This document shows, one piece after another, positions 1-9,966 of a stretch of 22,818 nucleotides of DNA. This stretch comes from Syntrophomonadaceae bacterium. GTDB taxonomy: Bacteria > Bacillota_B > Syntrophomonadia > Syntrophomonadales > Syntrophomonadaceae. Below the pieces are notes generated by a model that worked only from the letters and a program-made list of their open reading frames with translations, had not been told where the DNA came from and searched no databases. The stretch spans positions 1-22,818 of the forward strand of contig DAOUSQ010000003.1 of NCBI GenBank assembly GCA_030627145.1, read 5' to 3'. Numbering within the stretch: position 1 is the stretch's first letter; every line of letters begins with the position of its first letter. Both the position numbers and the translations under genes were made by a program.

Positions 1-6
1 ATTCAC
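1..6 (-). CDS. First two codons of the next downstream gene (partial)
   Basis: On the minus strand a near-perfect Shine-Dalgarno (AAGGAGGTGA, complement of 11-20) lies a few bases before a GTG at 6-4 followed by AAT, so a gene very probably starts here and runs off the left edge. Only Met-Asn can be read, so its identity cannot be seen. In B. subtilis rpsU and yqeY follow mtaB, which makes rpsU a guess from gene order only. Confidence 0.5.
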
Positions 7-37
7 TTTGTCACCTCCTTCAAATAACGTTAAATTG

Positions 38-65
38 ATTATTTAAAAGTAGTTTTCATTATCAA
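38..65 (-). promoter_or_regulatory. Candidate sigma-A promoter for the gene starting at position 6
   Basis: Minus-strand TTGATA (65-60), a 16-base spacer, then AATAAT (43-38). Transcription would start near 31, leaving a short leader before the ribosome binding site at about 20-11. The surrounding sequence is very AT-rich, so chance matches are easy. The useful support is the correct position relative to a strong SD and start codon. Confidence 0.3.
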
Positions 66-145
66 AATTAATGTTTTTATTAATTCTATCAAATAATAAA
101 TTTAATTCAAAACCAGTTTCTAAAAGTTATTCTATCGGGGTAGTA

Positions 146-1459
146 TTAATATGTATGACACAACTCTCCTTTCACAACATCGCCATCAATATTTTTGAGC
201 ATGATCCAGGTAAAATTACCTCGCAAATCATTATTAGATAAAAATTCTACATTTATATAGTTATCACTTAGTCCAGTATATTGATTACTGTTTAATTTTC
301 TCTCCACCAGGAACCTCATTTCTCGGTTTAAAAAACCTTTGATGAAATTTCGGTGTTTACTCTGGGCTAATTGTAAAAGTTTTTCGCTTCTCTGCTGCTT
401 TACTGTTTCTTCTACTTGAGGGGATAAAGCTGCAGCTTTTGTTCCCGGTCTTGGCGAATATTTAAAAACATGTAAATCCATTACAGGTAAATCAGTTATT
501 AGATTATAAGTTTCCTTGAAATCTTCATTATTCTCTCCTGGAAAACCCACCATAACATCTGTTGTAAAGGCTGCATCAGGTACTTTGTTGGCTATTCTAT
601 AAATTAATTCACGATAGAAATCACTTGTATATCGCCGGTACATTGCTTTAAGAACTTTATCACTACCACTTTGCAAGGAGATATGAAAATGACGACATAG
701 TCTTTGTTCTAAAGCAATTATATCTACCAGTTGTTCACTCATTTCCAGTGGTTCAATGGAACTTAATCTTATCCTGTAATCACCTTCTACCTGATCAAGA
801 ATTACCCTTAAAAGCTTTGCCAAGTCCCACCCGTTAAGATCACTACCATAAAGACCAGTATGAATACCTGTTAATACTATTTCCCGGTACCCAATAGAAA
901 GCAGCTGCTTTATTTCCTTTATGACACTTTCTGGCAATTTGCTTCTAACCGGTCCACGTGTATAAGGCACTATACAATATGAACAAAAACTCTGGCATCC
1001 ATCCTGTATTTTTATAAATGCGCGAGTCCGCTGGTGCTGCCGGGAAAATATTACAGGTTTGAGTTTATCTTCTACTCTGATAGGACCAGTAATAACTCTG
1101 GCTTCCTGGTTCTTTTTCATCGCCAGGTTTTCGATAATATCTGCAATCTTTTCCTTATCACTATTGCCTACAACAAGGTCAACTCCCTTGATATCAGCCA
1201 ACTGTTTTGCATTTATCTGTGCCATACAACCTATGGCAGCAATTATAGCCCGGGGATTCTTTCTTATAGCCCTTCTGACCATTGCCCTTGACTTCCGGTC
1301 ACTAACATGGGTAACTGTACAGGTATTAATAATGTAAACATCGGCTACATCATTAAAATCAACAACACTATAACCCCTTTTAATAAAGTCTTCTTTTATC
1401 TGTTCTGTTTCCACCTGGTTTACTTTACAACCAAGGGTATGAAATGCAACTGTTTTCAC
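146..1459 (-). CDS. mtaB: tRNA t6A37 methylthiotransferase MtaB (radical SAM)
   Basis: Predicted to convert N6-threonylcarbamoyladenosine at position 37 of ANN-decoding tRNAs into the 2-methylthio form (ms2t6A), using S-adenosylmethionine and two iron-sulfur clusters. The 437-residue protein has the N-terminal methylthiotransferase domain with its three cluster cysteines (C11 in GCKVNQ, C47 in NTCTVT, C78 in GCMAQ), the radical-SAM motif CxxxCxxC (C155, C159, C162), and a C-terminal TRAM-like region. GCKVNQ near the N-terminus and the overall length fit MtaB better than MiaB or RimO. It starts at GTG, about 20 bases after the rsmE stop, with AAAGG upstream. It is the last gene of the heat-shock block seen here, as in B. 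subtilis (yqeV). Function is by family. Confidence 0.93.
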   Translation of the reverse strand: MKTVAFHTLGCKVNQVETEQIKEDFIKRGYSVVDFNDVADVYIINTCTVTHVSDRKSRAMVRRAIRKNPRAIIAAIGCMAQINAKQLADIKGVDLVVGNSDKEKIADIIENLAMKKNQEARVITGPIRVEDKLKPVIFSRQHQRTRAFIKIQDGCQSFCSYCIVPYTRGPVRSKLPESVIKEIKQLLSIGYREIVLTGIHTGLYGSDLNGWDLAKLLRVILDQVEGDYRIRLSSIEPLEMSEQLVDIIALEQRLCRHFHISLQSGSDKVLKAMYRRYTSDFYRELIYRIANKVPDAAFTTDVMVGFPGENNEDFKETYNLITDLPVMDLHVFKYSPRPGTKAAALSPQVEETVKQQRSEKLLQLAQSKHRNFIKGFLNREMRFLVERKLNSNQYTGLSDNYINVEFLSNNDLRGNFTWIMLKNIDGDVVKGELCHTY

Positions 1460-1479
1460 GATAAAAAAACCTTTCTTTT

Positions 1480-2226
1480 CTATCCTAAATCACCGTACTC
1501 ATACATGATAATACTGGATACGGCTATACCTGCAGTTTCAGTCCTTAGAATTCTGGGCCCCAGTCCAGCAACATAAATATCCTTTTTACGAGCAGCTTCA
1601 ACTTCATGATAGGCAAACCCACCTTCAGGCCCAACCAGAACAAACACCTCATTACCTGCGTATCTTTCTTTATTTTGCTTGAGAACATCTTTTAACCCAA
1701 GCTGTTCTTCATTCTCATATAACATAATCGCCACTTTGCTTCCTATCTCCATAAGCAGGTTTTCAAATGTTACTATAGGTTTTATTTCAGGAATAATACT
1801 TCTACGACACTGTTTGCACGCTTCCCGGGCAATCACTTCCCATTTATCACGCTTTTTTTCTGCTTTTGTCGGCCCAAGATTTACCACAGTATGTTCACTT
1901 GTAAAAGGATATATTGTACTTACCCCAATTTCTACGGCTTTTTGGATTATAGTATTCATTTTATCCCCTTTTGCTAACCCCTGTGCAAGATATAGCCGAA
2001 CTAGTGGCTCATTGTTATCGGTAAATATATTTTGTATTCGAGCAGTTAATATACCATTATGTCTGCCTTTTAACTCTAATATATATTCGCAACCTGTTCC
2101 ATCAAAAGCCTGAATAGAATCCCCCGGCTTAAGTCGTAAAATCTTTTCAGCATGTCGGGCCTGTTCATCATCAATTAATACTAGTTTTTCTTTTATATTG
2201 TTTGGAGAAATAAAAAAGCGGTGCAC
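1480..2226 (-). CDS. rsmE: 16S rRNA (uracil1498-N3)-methyltransferase RsmE
   Basis: A SPOUT-class methyltransferase expected to methylate U1498 of 16S rRNA. The family's C-terminal knot is visible as VGPEGGF followed by GLGPRILRTETA, which forms the SAM pocket. The N-terminal PUA-like part contains DDEQARHAEKILRL. The frame is open up to an ATG at 2310, but the first 28 residues of that version are hydrophobic and unlike the family. RsmE proteins normally begin MHRFF. GTG at 2226 gives exactly VHRFFIS, with AGGGGAG eight bases upstream, so the 248-residue form is preferred. It sits between prmA (about 150 bases away) and mtaB (20 bases away) in the conserved order. Identity is secure and the start is an inference. 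Confidence 0.92.
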   Translation of the reverse strand: MHRFFISPNNIKEKLVLIDDEQARHAEKILRLKPGDSIQAFDGTGCEYILELKGRHNGILTARIQNIFTDNNEPLVRLYLAQGLAKGDKMNTIIQKAVEIGVSTIYPFTSEHTVVNLGPTKAEKKRDKWEVIAREACKQCRRSIIPEIKPIVTFENLLMEIGSKVAIMLYENEEQLGLKDVLKQNKERYAGNEVFVLVGPEGGFAYHEVEAARKKDIYVAGLGPRILRTETAGIAVSSIIMYEYGDLG

Positions 2227-2360
2227 GAATAACACTCCCCTCGCACCACTGAAATGATAAAACATAAGGAAGAAAGGGTAAGGAAAACAGCATATAAATT
2301 CTTTTCTCAATGCTAAATCTATAATTACCTTAAAAAGGTATATAGTCCAAACTCCTTACA

Positions 2361-2373
2361 CCTCACGTCTAAC
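2361..2373 (-). repeat. Copy of an intergenic 13-mer also found upstream of murJ
   Basis: The minus-strand string GTTAGACGTGAGG in the prmA-rsmE gap is identical to plus-strand 15146-15158, which is part of the repeat-rich gap upstream of murJ. In both places it lies among ACGTGAG-like heptamers in non-coding DNA. It is too short to be a mobile element by itself, and may belong to a family of short intergenic repeats. Confidence 0.5.
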
Positions 2374-2376
2374 TCT

Positions 2377-3300
2377 TTATATTTTTCTGGCTGCAACTCC
2401 AACCCAGTCAATATCGGTTAAAATTTCTTCTATAATAAATCCATGTTCTTCAAGCTGCTTTTGCACGCCTGGCCAGCGGCTATCCACAATGCCCGAACCA
2501 AAAAAATATCCTCCCGAAGGTAATACCTTTACAGCTTCAGGAATTAATAAACCTACAACTTCCGCAGTAATATTTGCCAGAATAATATCTGCCGCCAGGC
2601 TTTGTATTTCTTCTATTATATTTCCTTGTTTAACTAATATTTTATCCTCTAGATTATTCAGTGTTATATTTTCTCTAGCAACTTTAACAGCCACCTCATC
2701 AATATCCATAGAAAATACTCTGGCAGCTCCTATTTTACTTGCTGCAATAGAAAGTATTCCTGAACCACAACCAGCATCAATTACTGTTTCATTACCTTTT
2801 ATATAGTTATCTATAAAATGTAGACAAAACCGGGTAGAAGCATGTATTCCTGTCCCAAACGCCATCCCCGGATCAATATCAATAATAACTTCACCTTCCC
2901 CCACCTGGTAATCTTCCCATAAAGGCTTTATTACCAATCGGTTGCCCACTTTAAAAGTATGATAATACTTTTTCCATGATTTCTCCCAGTCTTCATTCCT
3001 GACCTCATCAATAAAAATTTTACACTCGATATTAAAATTTTCTTTTACTCTATTTAAACACCACTTCAGTTCATTCATAAATTCCCGATCTTCACTAAAA
3101 TAGGCTTTTACTACTACGAATTCATGATCCAAAAAATCAGGAGAAACGGCCTGGGAATTCCATCCAGTCTTATTCACAAACTTTCTGGCAGATTGTGGAT
3201 CTTCGATAACTACTCCACCTGAGCCCAGTCTGTGAAATATTCCCGCTATGGCTTCTACACATACCCCTTCAGTCAATACACTGACTTCTTTCCACTCCAT
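2377..3300 (-). CDS. prmA: Ribosomal protein L11 methyltransferase PrmA
   Basis: Predicted to methylate ribosomal protein L11 using SAM. The 307-residue length is normal. The substrate-binding N-terminal domain comes first. It is followed by the PrmA signature DPGMAFGTGIHAST (about 143-156), the SAM motif I DAGCGSG (175-181), the acidic MDIDE of motif II (198-202), and the ANI motif (242-244) that in this family lies at the active site. It begins at ATG 3300 with AAGGTG upstream and follows dnaJ after only 11 bases, so it is almost certainly cotranscribed with it. The same dnaJ-prmA-rsmE-mtaB series occurs in B. subtilis. Confidence 0.95.
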   Translation of the reverse strand: MEWKEVSVLTEGVCVEAIAGIFHRLGSGGVVIEDPQSARKFVNKTGWNSQAVSPDFLDHEFVVVKAYFSEDREFMNELKWCLNRVKENFNIECKIFIDEVRNEDWEKSWKKYYHTFKVGNRLVIKPLWEDYQVGEGEVIIDIDPGMAFGTGIHASTRFCLHFIDNYIKGNETVIDAGCGSGILSIAASKIGAARVFSMDIDEVAVKVARENITLNNLEDKILVKQGNIIEEIQSLAADIILANITAEVVGLLIPEAVKVLPSGGYFFGSGIVDSRWPGVQKQLEEHGFIIEEILTDIDWVGVAARKI

Positions 3301-3311
3301 TTAAGCACCTT

Positions 3312-4448
3312 CTATCCCATTGCATCCTTAACCTTTTCAAAAAGTCCTTTTCGCTGGTTTTTTCCCTCATTATCCTCGAAAAAACCACTAAGAAGTTCCT
3401 TCTGCTTTTTAGTAAGGCGCTTGGGAATCTTCACTTTAACTGCCACTTTAAGATCTCCATTGCGGTGACTATGCAGGTGCGGAATGCCTTTGCCTTTTAT
3501 TGTTATTATATCTCCCGGTTGAGTTCCTTCAGGAATATTTAAAATATGTGTAGCACCTCCCAGGAGAGGAATCTCTATTTCCGCACCAAGAGCAGCCTGC
3601 ACAAAATTAATTTCCAGGTTAGTTATGAGAGTATATCCATCTCTTTTAAAAGTAGGATGAGGTCTAACAATTATCGTAATATACAAATCCCCGGGAGAAC
3701 CTCCGCGTGTACCATGTTCACCTTCACCCTGTATTCTCAAACGAGAACCACTATCAATCCCGGCAGGAATACGGATATTTATCTTCCTCGTCTTCCTCAC
3801 CTGACCCGTTCCTTTACACGAAGAACAGGGTTTTTCTATTACTTTTCCTTCACCCTTGCACCTGCTGCAGGGCTTTACAGTTTCAAAACGCCCAAAAGGA
3901 GTGTTTTGCACTGTACGAACTTGGCCACTGCCATTACAATTCGGACAGGTTTTTATTTTAGTCCCAGGCTCAGCTCCATTGCCTTTACATTTTTCACATT
4001 TTTCTGTCCTTGATATTTCGATTTCTTTTTCCAATCCAAAAACTGCATCTTCAAATTCTATATCCAGGCGAATTTCCCTGTCAGCACCACGTTGAGGACC
4101 GGATTTTCTTCGATGCCCTCCCATTCCACCAAAAAACATGTCAAAAATATCTCCGAATCCGCCACCTATGTCATCAAAATCAAACCCACCAAAACCTCCT
4201 GCCCCATTATTCTTAGTAGGATCGAAAGCGTCATGGCCGAAACGGTCGTAAACTTCCCGTTTCTGAGGATCACTTAATACTTCATATGCATCATTAATCT
4301 CTTTAAATTTTTCAGCGGCGTTTTCATCATCCCGGTTAACATCAGGATGATATTTCCTGGCCATTTTACGATAGGCCTTTTTTATTTCATCAGGCGAAGC
4401 ATTCCTGGATATTCCCAAAACCTCATAGTAATCTCGCTTAGCGGACAT
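3312..4448 (-). CDS. dnaJ: Chaperone DnaJ (Hsp40, type I)
   Basis: Co-chaperone that binds unfolded proteins and stimulates DnaK ATP hydrolysis. In the 378-residue form the domains run in the usual order. The J-domain has HPD at 34-36. A Gly/Phe region follows at about 83-112. Four zinc-binding CxxCxGxG motifs lie at about 151-217 ([32 protein letters not shown]). The C-terminal substrate-binding domains complete the protein. The frame is open to 4496, but the [12 protein letters not shown] start at 4448 matches the family and has AAGGTGG seven bases before it. A strong inverted repeat lies between dnaK and this gene, so dnaJ may be transcribed or translated at a different level from dnaK. 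Confidence 0.96.
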   Translation of the reverse strand: MSAKRDYYEVLGISRNASPDEIKKAYRKMARKYHPDVNRDDENAAEKFKEINDAYEVLSDPQKREVYDRFGHDAFDPTKNNGAGGFGGFDFDDIGGGFGDIFDMFFGGMGGHRRKSGPQRGADREIRLDIEFEDAVFGLEKEIEISRTEKCEKCKGNGAEPGTKIKTCPNCNGSGQVRTVQNTPFGRFETVKPCSRCKGEGKVIEKPCSSCKGTGQVRKTRKINIRIPAGIDSGSRLRIQGEGEHGTRGGSPGDLYITIIVRPHPTFKRDGYTLITNLEINFVQAALGAEIEIPLLGGATHILNIPEGTQPGDIITIKGKGIPHLHSHRNGDLKVAVKVKIPKRLTKKQKELLSGFFEDNEGKNQRKGLFEKVKDAMG

Positions 4449-4479
4449 TTTTTCCCACCTTCCTGTAACAAAACAGGGT

Positions 4480-4509
4480 AAACCCGGAAACACCACAGCT
4501 TCCGGGTTT
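4480..4509 (-). promoter_or_regulatory. Perfect 10-bp stem-loop between dnaK and dnaJ
   Basis: Positions 4480-4489 (AAACCCGGAA) and 4500-4509 (TTCCGGGTTT) are perfect inverted repeats around a 10-base loop. On the transcript strand only short U runs follow, so a strong intrinsic terminator is unlikely. A leaky terminator, an RNA processing site or an mRNA-stabilising hairpin would fit. A second small hairpin (4462-4466 with 4473-4477, arms CCTGT/ACAGG) overlaps the edge of the dnaJ ribosome binding site. Confidence 0.6.
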
Positions 4510-4561
4510 TAGCACCCTCCCATGTGCGTTTTGCATAAGCAAACTGACTGGCTTTCATCTT

Positions 4562-6373
<1,812 letters not shown>

Positions 6374-6427
6374 TTACAGCACCTCCAATTTTTACAAAAC
6401 AATAATTTATTTTAATAAGTAAAATCC

Positions 6428-6994
6428 TTATTTACTAACCTTAACGAGGCTGGGTCGTATTACCCTGTCATTTAAAACATAACCTCTTTGCAGTTCTTCA
6501 ATAACAGTATTTTCTGGATACATATCATTATCTTCTACTAAAAGAGGTTGATGATATTGTGGATCGAAGGGTCTACCTACAGCTTCTATGCTCTCAACAC
6601 CTTCGCCTTTTATTGCTTCATGCAAACTTTTTGCTATCATCTCAACGCCTTTTTTTAGAGCTTCATAATCTTCATTATTTTCAGATATACTCAGTGCTCT
6701 ATCCAGGTCATCAATAACTGGCAGTAGTTTTTTGATCAATGGTAAAGAAGCATATTTTATGTATTCCTCCCTTTCACGTGCTGCCCTTTTTTTTATGTTT
6801 TCCAGTTCAGCTAGTGCTCTAAGATACTTATCATAGTTATCCTGGGATTCCTCCTGTTTTTTTTCAAACTCCTTTTTTAACCTCGCGACTTCATCTTCTT
6901 CTGTTGAAATATCCTGTTGTTTATCTTGTTGAATATTTTGGATTATTTCTTTGTTATCGTTATTCTCTTCAAGTTCTAAATCTTTATTGTCCAC
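6428..6994 (-). CDS. grpE: Nucleotide exchange factor GrpE
   Basis: Dimeric factor that releases ADP from DnaK. The 188-residue protein has a charged, low-complexity N-terminus and a long coiled-coil helix at about 37-78 (VARLKKEFEKKQEES onwards). The four-helix and beta-wing part contains LLPVIDDLDRAL, and the end is the conserved RVIRPSLVKVSK. The start is GTG at 6994 with AGAGGTG upstream, 13 bases after the chaperonin stop, so translation of the two genes is closely linked. Its position before dnaK is the standard Firmicute order. Confidence 0.95.
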   Translation of the reverse strand: MDNKDLELEENNDNKEIIQNIQQDKQQDISTEEDEVARLKKEFEKKQEESQDNYDKYLRALAELENIKKRAAREREEYIKYASLPLIKKLLPVIDDLDRALSISENNEDYEALKKGVEMIAKSLHEAIKGEGVESIEAVGRPFDPQYHQPLLVEDNDMYPENTVIEELQRGYVLNDRVIRPSLVKVSK

Positions 6995-7007
6995 TAAATT
7001 TTCACCT

Positions 7008-8576
7008 CTATTCTAAAGTTTCAATATTATTATTTATGTTTAATTTTTCATCTTTCATTTTTATTATTGTGTTAATTCTTAAAATGGCTACCGCCACTTC
7101 CCCAGCTGCCTTAACCGCATGTATTTTAACCAGGGCAGGATCTACAATCCCCTGTTCTACTGTATTAATAAGGTTACCGTTCTCACTATCAAAAGAAATA
7201 TAATCTACTTCATGTTTTCTCTGTGCAGCTATTACATTTCTCAGTTTCTCCAGGGGGTTAAAACCTGAATTAGCTGCCATACAGCAAAATGGTTTTATTA
7301 GAGCTTCCTTAACACACAACACTCCAAAAGAAGTCATCCCCTCAAGTTCATTAGCCAGATCTTCAAGGTGACCTGCCACCCATACCTCAAGAGCGCCTCC
7401 TCCAGGAACAATACCTCCTTGCAGGGCCGCCTGAACAGCAGATGCTGCATCCTTTGCCATACGTTCCCTTTCATCAACTACCTCTTCGGTTGATGCACCA
7501 ATAATAACTGTAACCCAGTTTTCTCCTCCTCCATCATAAATACAGGTATGCTCGAGTTTTTCATCTACTTCTGCCAACCTGGCTCTACCCAGATACCCTT
7601 CTAGTATATGAGGCTCTCGATTAAGGGTGTTTCTCTTTATTTTTTTGGCTCCAGTATGTATGCTTAAATTTTCAATCTCCCGGGAAGACACTCTCTGGAG
7701 AACCATTACGCCTCTTTCAACAAAAACTTCTTCAGCAATATCATCCATCCCACGGTCTAACACCACAAGATTAATCCCCATCTTGCAGATTTTTTCCAGG
7801 TTCTGTTCGTATCTTTCTCTGGCCTTCAAATAATATTGAAACCCTGCTTCAGTCTTCATAGCTTCATGATCAATATCTTCAGGACCCAGGGCATCATCAA
7901 TAATTAATATTTTGGGCTGGTCTATATGAACAGGCATCTGCTTATTTGCAGGTTCCTTATTAATCACAACTCCCCTGAAAACATGGTTTTGAGCCGACTC
8001 CCTAGCAACTAACGCATCTGAAAACTTATACTCGGGGGTTAAAATCTTTTGTATGCCCATTAATTTTGCACCCTCTATGACCAGACAAGCCAGATCTTCA
8101 TGGCCACGACCGGCAATAGCCGCAATATTAAACAGTAACTCATCTTCAATAGAATTAATTTTCCTGGTTTGCTTTTTTATTAAGTCGACAGCCGCTTTAA
8201 TTCCTTTGTTTATACCTTCTATTATACAAGTTACCGGTACTCCCTTTAGGGCTTGATCCGCCCCTTCAGCAACCAGGGCACCTGCTATAATAGTTGCTGT
8301 AGTCGTACCATCACCTACTTCAACTTGTTGAGCTCTAGCAGTATTAATAATCATACGCGCTGATGGATGATTAACTTCCATTAATTTTAAAATAGTCACA
8401 CCATCATTACTTATTACTACATCACCAAACCCGTCTACCATCATAATATCAAGGCCCCTGGGCCCTATTGTTCCTTCTACTGCCTGAGAAATAACCCTTG
8501 CAGCATTGGCATTATTTAGTAAAGTCTGGAATTTGTCATCTGTTTTTTGACTGCTGGATAGGTAGTTATCTGACAT
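7008..8576 (-). CDS. Archaeal-like chaperonin (group III bacterial Cpn60, thermosome-related)
   Basis: An Hsp60-class chaperonin of the archaeal/eukaryotic (thermosome/CCT) type, not GroEL. The 522 residues contain the ATP-binding motifs EGTIGPRG (34-41), NDGVT (57-61) and GDGTTT (88-93). They also contain the thermosome-like KDAASAV (375-381, with the expected catalytic Asp376) followed by GIVPGGG (388-394). Residues of about 240-270 align with the helical protrusion that forms a built-in lid in group II chaperonins, and the following [16 protein letters not shown] segment is thermosome-like. The GroEL Gly-Gly-Met tail is absent and there is no groES nearby. Archaeal-like chaperonins inside Firmicute dnaK operons were described for Carboxydothermus hydrogenoformans and relatives as group III. 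The ATG start has GGGAGGT five bases upstream. It lies between hrcA (271 bases) and grpE (13 bases), so it is probably heat-induced and may hand clients over with DnaK. Confidence 0.93.
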   Translation of the reverse strand: MSDNYLSSSQKTDDKFQTLLNNANAARVISQAVEGTIGPRGLDIMMVDGFGDVVISNDGVTILKLMEVNHPSARMIINTARAQQVEVGDGTTTATIIAGALVAEGADQALKGVPVTCIIEGINKGIKAAVDLIKKQTRKINSIEDELLFNIAAIAGRGHEDLACLVIEGAKLMGIQKILTPEYKFSDALVARESAQNHVFRGVVINKEPANKQMPVHIDQPKILIIDDALGPEDIDHEAMKTEAGFQYYLKARERYEQNLEKICKMGINLVVLDRGMDDIAEEVFVERGVMVLQRVSSREIENLSIHTGAKKIKRNTLNREPHILEGYLGRARLAEVDEKLEHTCIYDGGGENWVTVIIGASTEEVVDERERMAKDAASAVQAALQGGIVPGGGALEVWVAGHLEDLANELEGMTSFGVLCVKEALIKPFCCMAANSGFNPLEKLRNVIAAQRKHEVDYISFDSENGNLINTVEQGIVDPALVKIHAVKAAGEVAVAILRINTIIKMKDEKLNINNNIETLE

Positions 8577-8847
8577 CTATACCTCCCATTTTTTTTAACA
8601 CTGAATACCATAGAAATATAATCAGAATATAACATTATCTTTTAATTAATTTTAAATTTTGAATTCTTAATTTTGAATTTAGGTTCGGATTGGAAATCCC
8701 AATCCGTTATACTTTTTCAAGTATCAGGTCTTCACCCGACACTCAAACATCGGTCAAAATTGTATTATTATCTTTTACGTGTCATACAGAAAAAGAAATA
8801 GATGTAATACATCTCACATCAAGCACTTCGCACTTTACTCCCTGGTA
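8577..8847 (-). promoter_or_regulatory. Structured, AT-rich hrcA-to-chaperonin leader (no gene)
   Basis: This is the longest gap inside the heat-shock operon. Transcribed from the minus strand it contains first an AT-rich hairpin (8800-8806 with 8808-8814, AGATGT/ACATCT), followed on that strand by a U-rich stretch, which looks like a weak terminator or attenuator. Next comes a hairpin with 8-bp arms (8686-8693 CGGATTGG, 8699-8706 CCAATCCG). Last is an AT-rich tract with tandem ATTTTGAATT units at about 8656-8679. TATATT-like -10 sequences occur around 8610-8625, but with only weak -35 partners. No CIRCE was found here. Confidence 0.45.
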
Positions 8848-9873
8848 TTAGAAGAAGTTTTTGATGATGTCTTCAATAATACTGCGCACTGAATCAACAG
8901 TACCTGCAGCTTTCCAGTACTCCATACGTACCGGTCCTATAACTCCCATCTTACCCACATCTCCAAAGGTATTATACCCAGAAAAAACAAGACTCATCTC
9001 TTTTATTTCATCAACCTTGTTTTCTTGGCCTATCCTGATGTCTACTTCTTCCCCTATGTCGTCAGGAATAATATTTTTAAGTAAAATATCTTCTTCAAGT
9101 ACTGTCAATATACGCTTAAGTTTATCTATATCCTTGAACTCAGGCTCGTTTAACATATTTAAAGTACCGCTAATAATAACTTTTTCCTCTCCGGAATTTT
9201 CAATAAGACTATCAATAGCTTCAAGAGTACTCTCAATAACTTTCCTGCGCTTTTTCAAGTTATCCCTTAATAACTGCAAATCACTCCTGCGCATATCTCC
9301 TAACTTCTTCCCGGAAAAAACGCTATTAAATAACCCGCTTATTATTTTTATATCTTCCCCCTTCATTGAAGCAGGGATTTCAATTTTGCGGTGCATAATT
9401 ACACCCATATCAGTTACTATAAGTATAATTGCTTTACCCTTTTCCGCCGGAATAATCTCAAGTTGCTTAAATTCGCTCAATTTAACTGATGGCACTATAA
9501 CAAAGGAAGCATAATGTGTTACCTGTGATATAAAATTTGCAACTTTTAAAATAAGATCTTCCCATTCCTGACTATTTTGCGTCAGTCCCTTGTGTAGAAT
9601 TTCAATTTCTTCGTTACCAAGTTCCTCTTTTTCCATCATGCAGTCCACATAATATCTAAAACCCATTTCTGACGGTATTCTACCTGCTGACGTGTGAGGT
9701 TGTTCAAGGTACCCCATATCCTCCAAGTCTGCCATTTCATTCCTGACTGTCGCAGCACTAATTTTTAAACTATGCTTTTTGACGACTGCTCTTGATCCAA
9801 CCGGTTCAGCCGTTTCAACATAGTCTTTAATTACGGATTCAAGTATTTTTTTCTTTCTTTCATCTAATGTCAT
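8848..9873 (-). CDS. hrcA: Heat-inducible transcription repressor HrcA
   Basis: Dimeric repressor that binds CIRCE operators and, in studied bacteria, depends on the GroE chaperonin for activity. The 341-residue form begins [20 protein letters not shown] and continues with the winged-helix segment containing [27 protein letters not shown] (in two parts at about 45-72). The GAF-like effector domain follows, and the C-terminus contains [19 protein letters not shown]. The frame is open to a GTG at 9894, but that codon lies inside the CIRCE element. ATG 9873 has AGGTGGTG just upstream and is the better start. With no groEL in the operon, the archaeal-like chaperonin next to it is a candidate partner for HrcA, which is an inference. 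Confidence 0.96.
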   Translation of the reverse strand: MTLDERKKKILESVIKDYVETAEPVGSRAVVKKHSLKISAATVRNEMADLEDMGYLEQPHTSAGRIPSEMGFRYYVDCMMEKEELGNEEIEILHKGLTQNSQEWEDLILKVANFISQVTHYASFVIVPSVKLSEFKQLEIIPAEKGKAIILIVTDMGVIMHRKIEIPASMKGEDIKIISGLFNSVFSGKKLGDMRRSDLQLLRDNLKKRRKVIESTLEAIDSLIENSGEEKVIISGTLNMLNEPEFKDIDKLKRILTVLEEDILLKNIIPDDIGEEVDIRIGQENKVDEIKEMSLVFSGYNTFGDVGKMGVIGPVRMEYWKAAGTVDSVRSIIEDIIKNFF

Positions 9874-9887
9874 TTTATCACCACCTG

Positions 9888-9914
9888 TTAGCACTCTCTT
9901 CTATTGAGTGCTAA
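9888..9914 (-). promoter_or_regulatory. CIRCE operator (HrcA binding site)
   Basis: TTAGCACTC at 9888-9896, nine bases of spacer, and GAGTGCTAA at 9906-9914: a perfect match to the CIRCE consensus. It lies just downstream of the -10 box of the hrcA promoter and upstream of the hrcA ribosome binding site, the classic place for HrcA autorepression. It is the only CIRCE I found in the window. Confidence 0.97.
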
Positions 9915-9928
9915 TCAGCGTTTGTTAA

Positions 9929-9957
9929 AAAATATCACCAGAATAGCCTGTTGTCAA
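9929..9957 (-). promoter_or_regulatory. Sigma-A promoter of the heat-shock operon
   Basis: Minus-strand TTGACA (9957-9952, perfect), 17-base spacer, TATTTT (9934-9929). Transcription would begin near 9922, immediately before the CIRCE at 9914-9888, so bound HrcA would block initiation. It lies within 10 bases of the hemW stop, which separates the heat-shock operon from lepA-hemW, although read-through from upstream remains possible. Confidence 0.85.
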
Positions 9958-9966
9958 GCGTCTATA

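Noticed and set aside
1034..1337. Plus-strand frames opposite mtaB, and similar antisense frames opposite dnaJ, dnaK, hrcA and other genes
   Set aside because: They are antisense shadows of well-identified genes, without SDs or recognisable protein features.
2227..2310. N-terminal extension of RsmE starting at ATG 2310
   Set aside because: The extra 28 residues are hydrophobic and unlike the family. GTG 2226 gives the conserved VHRFF start with an SD.
7008..8576. Annotating the chaperonin as GroEL
   Set aside because: Motifs and the lid-like segment are thermosome-type. The GroEL glycine-methionine tail and an adjacent groES are missing.
9874..9894. HrcA start at GTG 9894
   Set aside because: This codon lies inside the CIRCE operator, whereas ATG 9873 has a good SD and gives the normal N-terminus.
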